A stretch of DNA of 64,000 nt, taken from contig OX422185.1 of the NCBI GenBank assembly GCA_949130485.1, positions 18,293,353-18,357,352 on the forward strand, given 5' to 3'. The translations under genes and the position numbers were made by a program. The notes beneath the pieces were generated by a model. It was not told where the DNA came from. It worked only from the letters and a program-made list of their open reading frames with translations, and made no database searches. This DNA comes from Agelas oroides (taxonomy: Eukaryota > Porifera > Demospongiae > Agelasida > Agelasidae). Positions 9,883 through 20,654 of the stretch are shown piece after piece (positions within the stretch are counted from its first letter, which is position 1; each line of letters opens with the position of its first letter).

Positions 9883-10243
9883 GTTTGTGCCAGAGGAGGG
9901 GGTGGAACTCTGGCTATATTCATGGCCCTGTGTTTGTGCCTGAGGAGGGGGTGGAACTCTGGCTATATTCATGGCCCTGTGTTTGTGCCTGAGGAGGGGG
10001 TGGAACTCTGGCTATATTCATGGCCCTGTGTTTGTGCCTGAGGAGGGGGTGGAACTCTGGCTATATTCATGGCCCTGTGTTTGTGCCTGAGGAGGGGGTG
10101 GAACTCTGGCTATATTCATGGCCCTGTGTTTGTGCCTGAGGAGGGGGTGGAACTCTGGCTATATTCATGGCCCTGTGTTTGTGCCTGAGGAGGGGGTGGA
10201 ACTCTGGCTATATTCATGGCCCTGTGTTTGTACTTGAGGAGGG
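9883..10243. repeat. 49-bp minisatellite, about 7 copies
   Basis: The unit contains gtttgtgcctgaggaggggg followed by tggaactctggctatattca. Internal copies are nearly identical; the first and last are degenerate. Remnants of the single-copy sequence are seen near 20180-20260 (minus strand), so the array expanded after the spacer was duplicated. Confidence 0.95.
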
Positions 10244-11614
10244 CTAATTTAGTAGTGGTTCTGAGATGCATGTAACAGTAACAGGATCATTACCATGTAT
10301 GGTGATAATGAAGTAACACCTGCTGTGCATGGTTGCCATGGTAACTCCATATTGTATCAGGTTTGAAGGCAATGTGACTACGTTTGCATGTTAACCACTT
10401 CAGGGATGTTATATTTTAACAGGCATCGTAACACCCTTTATTTGACAGTGTGGTATTAATACTTGATTTCTTGACATGACACATTTGACATGTTGAAGAT
10501 TAAAGAACACATCACAACACAGAGAATGTACTGCTTCATTGGGGCGAGCCTGAGCGAGCCCCACACTAGTGTGACTGCATTGCACACGTGTGTGTATCTA
10601 TGCTTGTTTGTTTGTTTGTTTGTTTGTTTGTTTGGACCGACACCTTACCGTAAATTTCAAATGAGCACATTCAAATATCTCACGATTGAATGTCCATGTA
10701 CGCCGACGTGTACAGTACTTCAGCTAAGCCGTGAGAATGAGCGTGCAGAGCTACTGCCAAACTTACCCTTCATGTGGTGGTCGGAACTTTGAAGATAAGC
10801 TTAGATCGACTTAAAAAAAAAATTTGTAAAAAATTTTAAAAAAGAAGGAGTTTAGTAGAGTGCTGTAGTGTCAGTAGCTGTGAGTAGTACGTAGTGCCTG
10901 CTTGTGAAAGCAAGCTTGTGTCTAGAAGCAGCAGAAAGGCCACAGTGGCCAAGACTGTACTCATTGGGCAGGCCCAGGTCTTGCGATCGTATGCCAAGCC
11001 TAGTTGGTGACCGTGGCCAGGTGCTTCGAGTGCTGGTCTGGGCTTTAACTAGAATACGCAATTTATCGTTTGTGCTATGCTCTGGTACCCAAGGGAGCTG
11101 AACAGTGGTTGTGTGTGGAACAGAGCCGTGAGTGGTTTAGCGACATAAGGGGGAGAGGTGGGGCTAGTAATGCTTGCTTCCACTCGTGAATGAGCCCCTC
11201 CCGTAGACAAGCTGTGAATTTTTGGAAATGTGCATTCATTTTGGTGCAGTCAAAGTTGTTCATTCCAAGAGTAGTGACAAACATGAGTCTAGCCTGACTT
11301 TGAGAGCAGCTCTGAACAAAAGCTGGCATAGATTGATTGGAGATACATTGGTGGTTGGGACGCTACCTACAGTGAGTGTGTAGATGCGTCCATCGAGTGG
11401 CAATTTTGGGCTCATGAATATATTAATGAGCCGCTAAAACCCTTTGTAAAATTAGGCAAAGCAAGATTGCCCTAAAGCAAACCCTAACCCTGAAACTAGG
11501 AGTAACCCTGGTCCTGACTGTAACCCAAGTTTATGTTTTCGTTAACCTCCACCGAAAGACTTCACCGCCACCTTAATTAATTAATACAGTGAAATTATTT
11601 CATTTGGTGTGAAC
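10244..11614. other. intergenic spacer
   Basis: No gene supported. 10290-10470 is homologous to 20340-20500 (caggcatcgtaacaccctt in both). 10538-10600 is a copy of a dispersed repeat beginning ggggcgagcctgagcgagcc that recurs near 17540, 19015, 19990 (minus), 34622, 38466, 46119 and 56118. A TTTG microsatellite lies at 10606-10635. The remainder (10850-11600) shows no structure that I can name. Confidence 0.5.
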
Positions 11615-12048
11615 TACCGTATAGCCGGAAAATTTGGCGGGGAATTAAATTTGGCAGTTTGGCGGTCTGAGTTGAAACCGCCAAATTAAAATCCGCCAAT
11701 ATTATTTTCGCCTGCAACGCGCATAATGACGTAATGCATGCAGTAGCGCTTTTGGCTCCACCCGGCGCCCCTCTACACGAGCTGTACACGTAGCTAGCTC
11801 GGCGCTAGTACGCTGCCAGTTATATTTATTGTAAATCTGCAGAGTCACGGCTTAGTTCAAGTACCTCAAACGAGAGGATGGCAAACGCTCCCTGATAAAC
11901 ACGCATGCAATGTTATGGCAATGTTTATAATGATGTAATACGCTGCGAGGCACCACCGCCAAATTTAAATTACGCCAATATTTTTTATGCTCGATTTGAG
12001 GCCAAACCGCCAAATTTAATGACCGCCAATATTTCCGGCTATATGGTA
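11615..12048. mobile_element. TA-flanked inverted-repeat element (ccgtatagccgg family)
   Basis: The left end taccgtatagccggaaaatt and the right end aatatttccggctatatggta are inverted. Interior repeats of ccgccaaattt form further inverted pairs. It abuts the upstream cassette of kinase gene 2. No transposase; the minus ORF at 11852-12298 spans the element and cassette and is not considered a gene. Confidence 0.7.
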
Positions 12049-12050
12049 TG

Positions 12051-12579
12051 TAACAAAGTTGAAATTCATAGAGATGCTTATCACAACCACCAGATTCCAC
12101 TGCTACCATATAAGGCAACTGTGGAATCTGTTGCCTGTTTGAGGGGCGTATTAGTTTAAACCACCACAAAGTCAGGACTGCAGGAGTAACCTGAACTAGT
12201 GTGAAATCAGTTCCTGAGAAGTGGATCAAGTCTGGGATACTCAGTCTATCATACGTACACAAAGAAGGTAGGAAGTTTAATACATTTGTGCCAAGCAAAA
12301 TTAATGATTAGTTTCTCATTTCCATTCGTGCCCACTTTAATTGTCTGTGCAGGCGTTTTTTAACTTAAACTTTGGTGGGCAGGGTTTCGGTAATGATTGA
12401 TTGGCATAAATACAACTACACTACCAGGTTTGGCAAAACTTTGTCTGGAAATTTTTACTAATTTAAAAATAAAATTAATAACCTTACTACCATCCAGAGT
12501 GTGGATGGTTAGAAACTAACAATTAAGTTTGCTGTACTTTATTGAAGTTGTAACTTTAACTTTCAGGTTTTGAAGAGCA
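12051..12579 (+). promoter_or_regulatory. upstream cassette of kinase gene 2 with 5'UTR intron
   Basis: Same architecture as cassette 1: conserved core at 12061-12350, exon end agggtttcg|gtaatg (GT at 12390-12391), and acceptor actttaactttcag ending at 12566, 13 bases before the ATG. The intron would be about 177 bases. Donor and acceptor are both well formed, which makes this the clearest of the cassettes. Confidence 0.6.
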
Positions 12580-14895
12580 ATGGCTCAGCAGCCCCAGCCA
12601 CAGTATGAGTTTCACTATCAAAAAGTTGAACTCCTCAAAACTGAAGAGCTTGGCGTTGGATCGTATGGGGCCGTCTGCAAGGCCATGTGTGATGACTTGC
12701 CCTGTGCTGCTAAAATTCTCCACCGCACCCTCTTTCAGTTCACTGCCCCTGGAGCTACAAGTGTTATGCGAAAGTTTGAGCAAGAATGTCGTCTTTTGAG
12801 TGCCATAAAGCACCCACACATTGTCCAATACTTGGGCACATACCATGATCCTGAGTCGAGGCTGTCAGTGCTCTTAATGGAGTTAATGGATGAGAGTTTG
12901 ACCCGATTCCTGGAGCGATCTCGCGAACCAATCCTCTATCACACTGAGGTGAATCTCTGCCACGACATAGCCCTGGCCCTCTCCTACCTCCACTCCAATG
13001 GCATTGTCCATCGAGACCTATCAAGCAACAATGTGTTGCTGATCGCAGGCAGCAGGGCCAAAGTTACAGACTTTGGAATGGTGAAGCTTTATGATGTGAA
13101 CCGCAGCACCACCCACCTCACCCCCCTCACTCTGTGCCCAGGCACAACTGTGTATATGTCCCCAGAAGCACTGAGAGAACAACCAGTCTACACTGACAAG
13201 CTGGACAGCTTTTCTCTTGGTGTTCTGTGTGTTCAGATCATGACCAGACAGTTTCCTGACCCTGGGGACCGTTTCAAGATCATGGAAATCAATGACCCAA
13301 GGATACCGTCGGGTACAGTTCAGGTCAGTGTTCCTGAAATTGAGCGTCGACAATCCCACATTCACCTGATTGACCCAGCCCACCCCTTGCTACCAGTTAC
13401 TCTAGACTGCCTAAGGGACAGAGACAGAGAAAGGCCATCTTGTCATGAGCTTTGTGGTCACATGTCCACACTGAAAGCATCTCCCAAGTACACTGAGAGT
13501 GTGCAGCAGTCTCAGGTGAATACCAAACCAACACAAAGTGCCAACAGAGAAAGTAGAGAGAGAGAAATACAACAATCACAACAGATCCAAGACCTTCAAC
13601 AGCTGCACACTAAAGAAGACCAGCTGCACACACTACGTGACCAGCTCCAAGAGAAGGAACAACAAAATCAGCAACAACGGCAGCAGATTTTGGGACTACG
13701 GATTCTTCTCTCCACCAAAGATGAGCAACTAGCTGGTAAAGACCACCAGCTACAACAGAAAGAAGCAGCCATAGCCACAGGCCAGCAAGAGATTCGGCAG
13801 CTCAGACAACAGCTGAAATCCAGTGAGCAGGTGGCTGCAGAGTTACATCGAAACCTTCTGGGGAGAGAGAAGATGATTCAAGATCTGCAGAGACAAGTCC
13901 TAGAACTACAACAGCAGTTGAGGCAGAGAGGAGGTCAGAGACAAGAGGAGGGGGAGGCTAGTGGTGCAGCAGCAAGTGGTGGTAGCATCAACCTGAGGTG
14001 GAGGGATGGTGGGAGGGCACCACGTAAGATGTATGGAGCAGTATCTGCTGTGGATGAGAGTGTGGTATATTTTCAACCAGGGGAGTATGAGGTGTGGGCC
14101 TACAATTCTACTAACAACAAATGGTCTGAACTTCCTGAGTGTCCTAACGATGGTTTCAGTCTGGCAATGGTCAACAGTCTCCTCACTGCCATTGGTGGGG
14201 TGACATCAAATAATGAAGTCACCAACTCACTTCTCAGCCTCACTGATAATAAGTGGGCAGAAAGGTTTCCTCCCATGCCAACCAAGCGCTGGGTGACTGT
14301 TGTAGTGTGCAGTGGCAGGTCTCTAGTTGTGGCAGGAGGATCAACAGGATACAAGAAACTAAAGCTGAGTACAGTTGAAGTGATGGACACAGAGACCCAA
14401 CAGTGGTCCACAGCTAGCAGCCTCCCACACCCACTCTTTGAAGCATCAGCAACACTCTGTGGAGATCATGTTTACATGCTGGGAGGTGATCAGAATGAAA
14501 AGCAATTAAAGTCAGTATTTACCTGCTCACTGGCTGCCCTCCTCCAGTCTTGCCAGCCACAGTCCATGGGAGTACGACTGAACACTTCGTCATTAGCTAG
14601 CAGACCTAAAGTGTGGCACCAGCTAGCTGACACCCCAGTTACCTTATCCACATGTGCCTCACTACATGGACGACTGCTAGCAGTGGGTGGGTGCGATTCA
14701 GATAATAAAGAAACTGCCATTCACATGTACAATACAACAACCAACTCCTGGGAGATCATCAGCCACATGACAACTCCACGATGTCGATGTTCAGTGGCAG
14801 TCCTCCCTCACAATGAACTCATGGTAGTGGGTGGGGAGACACCTGTTAGTGGCTGGACTGGTACTGACTCTGTAGAAATTGCTAGTATCATTTGA
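12580..14895 (+). CDS. kinase / coiled-coil / Kelch protein, paralog 2
   Basis: A 771-residue intronless coding exon, collinear with paralog 1. Kinase landmarks: glycine loop GVGSYGAV (25-32), K45, HRD 144-146 with N151, DFG 164-166, SPE 194-196. The segment after FPDPGDR is the long type (IMEINDPRIPSG), shared with paralog 3 but not with 1 or 4. The coiled coil carries an extra QLHTL heptad-like insertion also seen in paralog 4. The Kelch propeller starts near residue 469 and contains AIGG, VAGG, MLGG, AVGG and VVGG blade motifs. All catalytic residues are present. Loops between Kelch strands differ most among the paralogs, while the kinase core is nearly invariant. Ligand and substrate are unknown. 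Confidence 0.93.
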   Translation: MAQQPQPQYEFHYQKVELLKTEELGVGSYGAVCKAMCDDLPCAAKILHRTLFQFTAPGATSVMRKFEQECRLLSAIKHPHIVQYLGTYHDPESRLSVLLMELMDESLTRFLERSREPILYHTEVNLCHDIALALSYLHSNGIVHRDLSSNNVLLIAGSRAKVTDFGMVKLYDVNRSTTHLTPLTLCPGTTVYMSPEALREQPVYTDKLDSFSLGVLCVQIMTRQFPDPGDRFKIMEINDPRIPSGTVQVSVPEIERRQSHIHLIDPAHPLLPVTLDCLRDRDRERPSCHELCGHMSTLKASPKYTESVQQSQVNTKPTQSANRESREREIQQSQQIQDLQQLHTKEDQLHTLRDQLQEKEQQNQQQRQQILGLRILLSTKDEQLAGKDHQLQQKEAAIATGQQEIRQLRQQLKSSEQVAAELHRNLLGREKMIQDLQRQVLELQQQLRQRGGQRQEEGEASGAAASGGSINLRWRDGGRAPRKMYGAVSAVDESVVYFQPGEYEVWAYNSTNNKWSELPECPNDGFSLAMVNSLLTAIGGVTSNNEVTNSLLSLTDNKWAERFPPMPTKRWVTVVVCSGRSLVVAGGSTGYKKLKLSTVEVMDTETQQWSTASSLPHPLFEASATLCGDHVYMLGGDQNEKQLKSVFTCSLAALLQSCQPQSMGVRLNTSSLASRPKVWHQLADTPVTLSTCASLHGRLLAVGGCDSDNKETAIHMYNTTTNSWEIISHMTTPRCRCSVAVLPHNELMVVGGETPVSGWTGTDSVEIASII

Positions 14896-15308
14896 TAAGG
14901 TGGTTTTACATCTGAGACCAGTACTGTATAAATTGTTTCATATAGTACACACACTATGTAAATTGAATGTGAGACCACAGTTGGGTCATATTGTCGTATT
15001 TATTGATGCCACTTTCTGTTACATACATTATTCATATGTTCGGAACGCTAACAGTCAAAAATCGTGAATTTTATTTGCAGAGCAGAAATTATGTTACAGC
15101 TTAAAATGCGACCTTTCCAGCTGATTGTGTACTGGTTGGACTCACATATCTGGAGTTGACATTTGTTGTCTCTAACAGAAATTTTTTTTGTACTAGGTTG
15201 TACTATGATATTTTCTGAATACCTGAATGGCCAGTATCAGACAAATTCATGATATTTTCCTGTACAGCTTTATAATATGGTGATAATTCAATATTACTGT
15301 CTAAATAC
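14896..15308. other. 3' flank of kinase gene 2
   Basis: The 3' region (acacactatgtaaattgaat, gagaccacagttgggt) is shared with the other three genes, so it is probably 3'UTR or terminal sequence copied with the gene. No canonical aataaa is visible close to the stop codon. Confidence 0.5.
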
Positions 15309-15445
15309 CTGAATGGCCAGTTCTCTAGTAGGAGTCATGGTGAGCACCAGTGGTGGTCTTCCCTGGTCATTTCTAGTGAACCCCTCAGCAATCAACTTCT
15401 CCAGTAATGGTAGAACAAATGACAGCATCTTTCCTGTTCCAGTTC
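15309..15445 (-). pseudogene. DDX21/50-like helicase exon, copy B (motifs I and Ia intact)
   Basis: A clean 137-base exon on the minus strand. Acceptor ttttatag| opens GTGTGKMLSFVLPLLEK (Walker A), and the exon ends in PTRELAIQ (motif Ia) at CAG|gtattt. Length and motif spacing fit the DDX21/DDX50 helicases. Copies A (3451-3594) and C (48558-48694) are damaged versions. No flanking helicase exons (DEVD, SAT) were found, so this is a duplicated exon fragment, although open; a very long intron to exons elsewhere cannot be excluded. Confidence 0.7.
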
Positions 15446-15709
15446 CTATAAAATGACTTTTCCGGTTTTTAGAATTAGAGAACAAAAACCAGCTTTAACT
15501 CATATAGACAAATCAGCATATGTAATCTAGAAGAATGCACTCATTTGTAGAAGTAGGCTCATCTCAGGCTTTCCCACAGACGAATGAATAAAGCGACGGA
15601 AAGCTGGGCAGAGCCTGGGAATGTGGCTATTGTGGGTGTAATACTTGTCTTGTCACCCACATAGGCATTCAAACTGATTTTAGAATCGTGCTCATTGAGT
15701 GATTTAGCC

Positions 15710-15880
15710 TACACACAATAGCTCATCAAGTCAGGTGTTCCAGGTGTTGTGGGTTCAATTCCCAGCACCTGCCGGCCTAGCCTCGTACCCGGGCCGTGTG
15801 GCCTGGATACGAGGCTACTGCCGGCCTTTTCAATTACGTCTATTTTCATCTCATAACATCTCATGCATGACGCATAATGT
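15710..15880 (+). repeat. SINE-like element family 2, copy 2, with nested short MITE
   Basis: Box-B-like gggttcaattcccag is followed by the family body. A 40-bp hairpin (tagcctcgtacccgggcc facing ggatacgaggcta) is inserted at about 15777-15817, directly before the ctgccggcc body, which is duplicated on each side. Confidence 0.55.
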
Positions 15881-15905
15881 TTTAAAAACACCAAGTCAAT
15901 TTCTG

Positions 15906-15908
<3 letters not shown>

Positions 15909-15973
<65 letters not shown>

Positions 15974-15985
15974 AACAAACAAACA
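15909..15985. repeat. CA microsatellite followed by AAAC repeat
   Basis: About 60 bases of CA, then acaaacaaacaaac. Confidence 0.95.
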
Positions 15986-16209
15986 GGCTTTTATAACCCT
16001 ACTTTTGGTATTGACTACTTTAAAATTAGTGGACTCAAACAGTGAATTGAGCATTTAAAAAATTTATAATTAGCTCTTCATAGTTGCAAGAAAAAAACTC
16101 AACTTAACTACCACTCAGCAGCTGTTGTTATAAACACTTGTGTGTTTAGCGATGACTCACATATCTGCTACGAATGTACTGAGTAGCATTATGAATATTA
16201 ACATATACT

Positions 16210-16395
16210 GAGTGTATTTGAATGCGGACCCCTCCCCCCCTACGTCCACCTCGCATCCACCAGACTTCATTCACATCATAAGTGTTCCCAGACCTTCCCC
16301 GTTTTTCACCGCTCTTCTGCTTCTGCATGTGTATTATACTGAACGCAAACCAAAGAACAAAAACGGGGGAAGCCTGGGAATGAGACTACATTTGC
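16210..16395. repeat. half of a long-TIR MITE
   Basis: The stretch from ccctccccccctacgtccac to gggaatgagactac matches the right half of the complete element at 46585-47024 (ctacgtccaccttgcgtcca, ccgtttttcgcc). The other end is missing. Confidence 0.6.
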
Positions 16396-16791
16396 ATATC
16401 TTTCTTGGAAAGCAAGCCCTCAACAAGTACTTGTCAAATACACAAATGAAATTCATGCTCTTATAACAGTATTCACGATAAAACGTGTACAATTTGTGTC
16501 ATACAATGTGAAATCCATAAGTGTTTCATTCAAAGGATCACTTATAAACAAGTTTCACTTAGCTTTCAATATTCCCGACCAGATAAATACTGACGGAAGA
16601 AATGAGTTTGTTTTGTTTCTTGAATTTTTGGAAGGCTCATTAATGTACCTAAACACCTCATGAAAGTAAAATTGAACTTTATGTTCAGTCAATGAGCACA
16701 CCTCTTGATCGTTGGCAACAAATTCCAAGTCAGTCTCCTCCTCCTGTGAATAATCTCCCTCCCTGAGAGCTACAAGGGAAATTATGGCTGT

Positions 16792-17196
16792 TACCGTATA
16801 GCAGGAAATTTTCGCGAGGTCCAAATTTACGCGATTTTTGTGACCCACGACCAAAGCACTAAAATAAAAACGACGAAATAACCGCAAAAATTTGAACACG
16901 TGAACTTTTGCGTGAACATTCGCACTCGTAGAAATTTTCGCACGTGCATTTTGTGCGCTATGGTCTCGCTCGATCTGACGACGGCACTGCATCGCTATTT
17001 CAAACCGGCAGACGACGTCCTACCGTCTCTCATGAAAGATCTTTCGTCCTCTGTTAGCCCAGCGATGATAAAGGGGCGTGGTCAATAGCTTGCACTAGCG
17101 CTAAACGCGAAAATTAAAGCCGCGAAAATTTCTTATGGAGGAGAAATGGGATTTTCGCGAAAATTTGGACCAGCGAAAATTTTCCGCTATACGGTA
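16792..17196. mobile_element. TA-flanked inverted-repeat element (ccgtatagcgggaaatttt family) with interior ORF
   Basis: The ends ccgtatagcaggaaattttc and gaaaattttccgctatacgg are inverted and flanked by TA on both sides, the target preference of mariner-like and some other DNA transposons. The interior contains a short ORF from 16960 (TTALHRYFKPADDV), unrelated to the ORFs in the sister elements at 44440-45016 and 56344-56890. Non-autonomous; no transposase. Confidence 0.75.
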
Positions 17197-17311
17197 GTAA
17201 ACAAACCTCATCCTAGCGCTATGTCCTCCAACATCGTCTGTTTACTGCTATCAATCTCTGACAGTGTGCTATTACTGTAACATACACCTCATTTTGTGGA
17301 ATATCTGGTCA

Positions 17312-17500
17312 TATATAACCCGTTACCTAGGCAACATATACATATCTCTTTTCTACAGTGATGTTGCCTAGGTAACAGGTTATATAATAGTTAAATCCCT
17401 CCCTGGGGGGTGGTCGTTTTATACATATTCATTTGGTGTCGGGCTACACCCAACACCAATAAGTAAAACGACCACCCCCCAGGGAGGGATTTAACTATTA
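17312..17500. repeat. paired hairpins A and B, copy 1
   Basis: Hairpin A (17312-17385) pairs cgttacctaggcaacat with atgttgcctaggtaac. Hairpin B (17386-17500) pairs aatagttaaatccctccctg with its mirror around the tip cgggctacacccaacacc. The same pair occurs at 18079-18266 (order B-A) and 57842-58031 (order A-B). Confidence 0.85.
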
Positions 17501-17537
17501 CTTATGGACTTCAATCAGCTAAAATTGAAATTATTTA

Positions 17538-18060
17538 ATCGGAGCGAGCGTGAGCGAGCCCCCTTCTAGCGATGCTAACAGCGACTTTCTTTTATATATA
17601 TAATTATTATTATATATTATGTGTCGTACGCCGTGCCGCATATCCTAAACTTATCCAATTTAACGCACGTAACGTCAATAAAATACGTATATATGTGTAC
17701 GTGTTCTACAATGGAGTCGTACAGCAATCCTTCAGCAAGAGTCCCCGAGTCATCACGGAACAGAGAAGACAGACTGCAGCGGAACTTTCATGCAGAGATT
17801 GCTGCGTTGGAAATGCAGAAATGTACTAAATGCTCGGACCAGGCCTTCAGCTTCGCTCACACTCTACTGAGTGTATGCGCTGTAACCGAGACAAGCATGT
17901 GCCAAAGCTGTACTCATCCATGAACAACATGCCACGCCGCACCAGCCGCGCCGCACCAGCCGCGCCGCACCAGCCGCACCGCACCACCCGCTCTGCACGC
18001 GCTTGCGCATCCATCGCATTCGAGCTCACGCTCGCCCCCACAATGCTGTGCATTCACCAA
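17538..18060. mobile_element. segment between the two hairpin pairs, with inverted gagcgtgagcgagccc ends
   Basis: Starts ggagcgagcgtgagcgagcc and ends with the inverted word cgagctcacgctcgccccc near 18020-18040. It contains the Helitron-like fragment at 17711-17935 and a CCGCACCAG-type GC-rich minirepeat at 17930-17990. The flanking order A-B ... B-A makes the whole 17312-18266 region an inverted-repeat structure. Confidence 0.5.
17711..17935 (+). pseudogene. Helitron-like (PIF1-helicase polyprotein) N-terminal fragment, frameshifted
   Basis: The first frame encodes FHAEIAALEMQKCTKCSDQ. After a frame change near 17835 the second frame encodes ECMRCNRDKHVPKLYS and SMNNM. A CxxC pair, then CxRC-RDKxVPKLYS-xNNM, is the pattern I know from the zinc-binding region upstream of the helicase in many animal Helitron polyproteins (DUF6570-like). 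Family assignment is from memory and moderate; the frameshift and the truncation are seen directly. Confidence 0.5.
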
Positions 18061-18078
18061 GTTTTATATGGATATTAG

Positions 18079-18266
18079 TAATAGTTAAATCCCTCCCTGG
18101 GGGGTGGTCGTTTTACACATTGGTGTCGGGCTAGGCCGACACCAATATGCAAGACCACACCCCAGGGAGGGATTTAACTATTATATAACCTGTTACCTAG
18201 GCAACATCACTGTACAAGAGAGATATGAGCAACATTCTTATATGTTGCCTAGGTAACGGGTTATAT
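18079..18266. repeat. paired hairpins B and A, copy 2
   Basis: Hairpin B at 18079-18181 and hairpin A at 18182-18266, with ends agttaaatccctccctgggg and cctaggtaacgggttatatt. Compared with copy 1 the order is reversed. Confidence 0.85.
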
Positions 18267-18284
18267 TGCAGCAACTGATACTGT

Positions 18285-18670
18285 AACAAAGCTGAAATTC
18301 ATAGAGATGCTTATCACAATCAACAGATTCCACTGCTACCATATAAGGCAACTGTGGAATTTGTGCATGTTATTAGTTTGAACTAGCACAAAGTCAGGAC
18401 TGCAGGAGCAACCTGTATCAAAGAACTCACATGAAGTCAGTTCCTGAGAAGTGAATCCAGTCTGGGATATTCAGTCTATCATACACAAAGAAGGTAGGAG
18501 TTCAAAACATTTAGACCAATCGTTAGTTTCTCATTTCTGTCCATGCCCATTTTAACTGTCCATACAGGCTTTTTTTCTGAATATGATTACTAATTTTAAT
18601 AAATCCCAACTACCATCCCTAGTGTGGATGCAAAACTAATAACTAAGTTTGCTTGGCTTTATATGCATAG
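18285..18670 (+). promoter_or_regulatory. orphan upstream cassette 2
   Basis: A further copy of the kinase upstream cassette (gaaattcatagagatgctta, ccactgctaccatataaggc, acaaagaaggtaggag). The donor region is degenerate and no kinase exon follows; instead spacer DNA homologous to 7985-8140 begins at about 18660. It equals the orphan cassette at 6908 in position within the duplicated unit. Confidence 0.6.
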
Positions 18671-20654
18671 CCACACTTTAAAAAGGGTGTTACCGTATGT
18701 GGAGCCTTCAAACTTCACGAAGTTTCCCTATGATAATCAAAGTGTAACCACTGATAAAATTTGAAGCTACCATAGCAACCATGCACAGCAGGTGTTACTT
18801 TAGTATTACCATACATGGTAATGATGCTGTTAATGTTACGTGCATTTGCAGACATTTTAGCAAAAGTACAAACAACACTGACCATGATGGGTCATCTCAG
18901 TTGCAGTTGATCCAGGCCAAACTACAACTGAAATTATACTGGAACTAAGTAGGCCTGACTTTGTGCTAGTTCAAACTGCCAATACTAGCAGGATGATTCA
19001 TGCATCATCGTGGGGCAAGCCTGAGCGAGCAATGCATTGCTGATTTAATGGTTTGTCATGGCACACAAACCATGCCTGTTAGTAACGGTAGGATTCGTCT
19101 ACATGTCTGCTCTTCCATGAGTGTGGTAAGCAAAACTTCACTGATGTAGCCATAGCACTGATGACATACATCTCCGGTCAAAGAAGCTACTACAGCTACA
19201 CACACACTTGGACTAAACTTCCGATGACACTGAAGTTAGGAGCTAAATTTCTGGTGCTTATGAGCATGGCCCTTACCTGATGCAAACTCAACTACTGTGC
19301 GTAATTTGTACCGTCTGTGAGTAGCCTGCCCTTGTCTCTCATGGTTCGCAGCTGCCATACGTGCGTTAATTGAGCCGTCTTCGCTCTGGGTTTCTTGCAC
19401 GCCGACACTGAGCTCTGGCAGTGGCCCTTCACCGCAGTACTGACAGCAGAGACTATCCAAGGACGTGCGTCAGTCTTCGTGAAATATTTATGGTTATGGG
19501 ATACCACTCGTGCGCGCGTACTTACCGTATATTCTAAATTTATGTATGCACAATACAATTTTCACTAAACAGCCATGACTAGGTGTGTATTTTTCCAGCC
19601 AAATATAGAGTTCAGCAGCTATGTATATGAAGCAGTTTAATGTCAAAAGTGCTAAAAAATGGACAATGCAGGGCTGGACGAGTGCCTTCCGGTTGTTTGC
19701 GGAACCGGAATTTGGCTGGAAAATTCGCGAACTTTGACCATGCGTGCACGACCGATCCTTAGAGATCTCTCATTGCTTCTCGTGGTGCGTCTCGACTCAT
19801 CCTTCATGTTTTGCAGCTATAGCCTAACGTACGCAGCCACCGAGAGTTGGTCAATCTGGACCGCTGACCACGCCCACTTCCATATCCCGTAACCTTAAAT
19901 GTGCTCATTTAAAATATACGGTATATGGCCGCAAGCATGCAAACAAGCAAGCATACACACGCACCTGCGCAATGCAGTCATGCTAGTGTGGGGCTCACTC
20001 AGGCTCGCCCCAACTAATATACCCTTTCCCTTGTCCCACCTTTGTTTATGGTTTGTCAGCTCAAGGTTACAATAAGGCATGAATACCTCCCAGCTAATGT
20101 AACAATACATGAATAGTGCCCAGAGTTTAATCCTATAGTACATAAATATTTGTCTGAGTCCAGCCAATAATACATGAATACAGTCAAATCGCTGGCACAA
20201 ACACAGAGACATGAATATAGCTAGAGTTCCTCCCCCTTTACTGGAACAAACATTTGTGTGTGCGCATATTGCACAAGTACACTACTAGGACCACTAAAGG
20301 AAACCAGATGCTGAGATGATGTAACATTTAACAGCATCATTAACATGTATGGTGATACTGAAGTAACACCTGCTGTTCATGGTTACCATGGTAACTTCAT
20401 ATTTTATCATATGATGAAGTTTGAAGGCGATGTGACTAACCTTTTATATTAACACTCATATTTTAACAGGCATCGTAACACCCTTTTTGACAGTGTGGCA
20501 TAGATACTTGATTTCTTGACACAACACATTGAAGATTAAAAACGACATCACAGCACAGAGAATACACCTTTTTATAAAATAAGCCATTGAATACTGAAGT
20601 GGCTCATAAGCTCCTGAGTACATAAATTACCAAGTATCCAAGAAACGGGTGCAT
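18671..20654. other. spacer homologous to 7985-10480
   Basis: No gene supported. Collinear similarity to the gene 1-2 spacer appears at 18660-18960, 20020-20260 and 20330-20540, interrupted by copy-specific insertions (19000-20020), including two inverted copies of the gcctgagcgagcc repeat near 19015 and 19990. ORFs at 19236-19558 and 19659-19892 show no family features. The 47-bp array of the sister spacer is absent here: only a short remnant (aggaccactaaaggaaacc on the plus strand) is present near 20290. Confidence 0.5.

Noticed and set aside
9164-10243. CRISPR array
   Set aside because: Units are contiguous near-identical 47- and 49-bp repeats with no unique spacers, in a eukaryotic context.
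10490-10792. 100-codon ORF
   Set aside because: It runs through a dispersed repeat and a TTTG microsatellite; no domain or conserved counterpart.
15309-15445. Part of a complete DDX21/50 gene in this window
   Set aside because: Only two exon types occur, in wrong order and mostly damaged; the DEAD-box and SAT exons are not seen.
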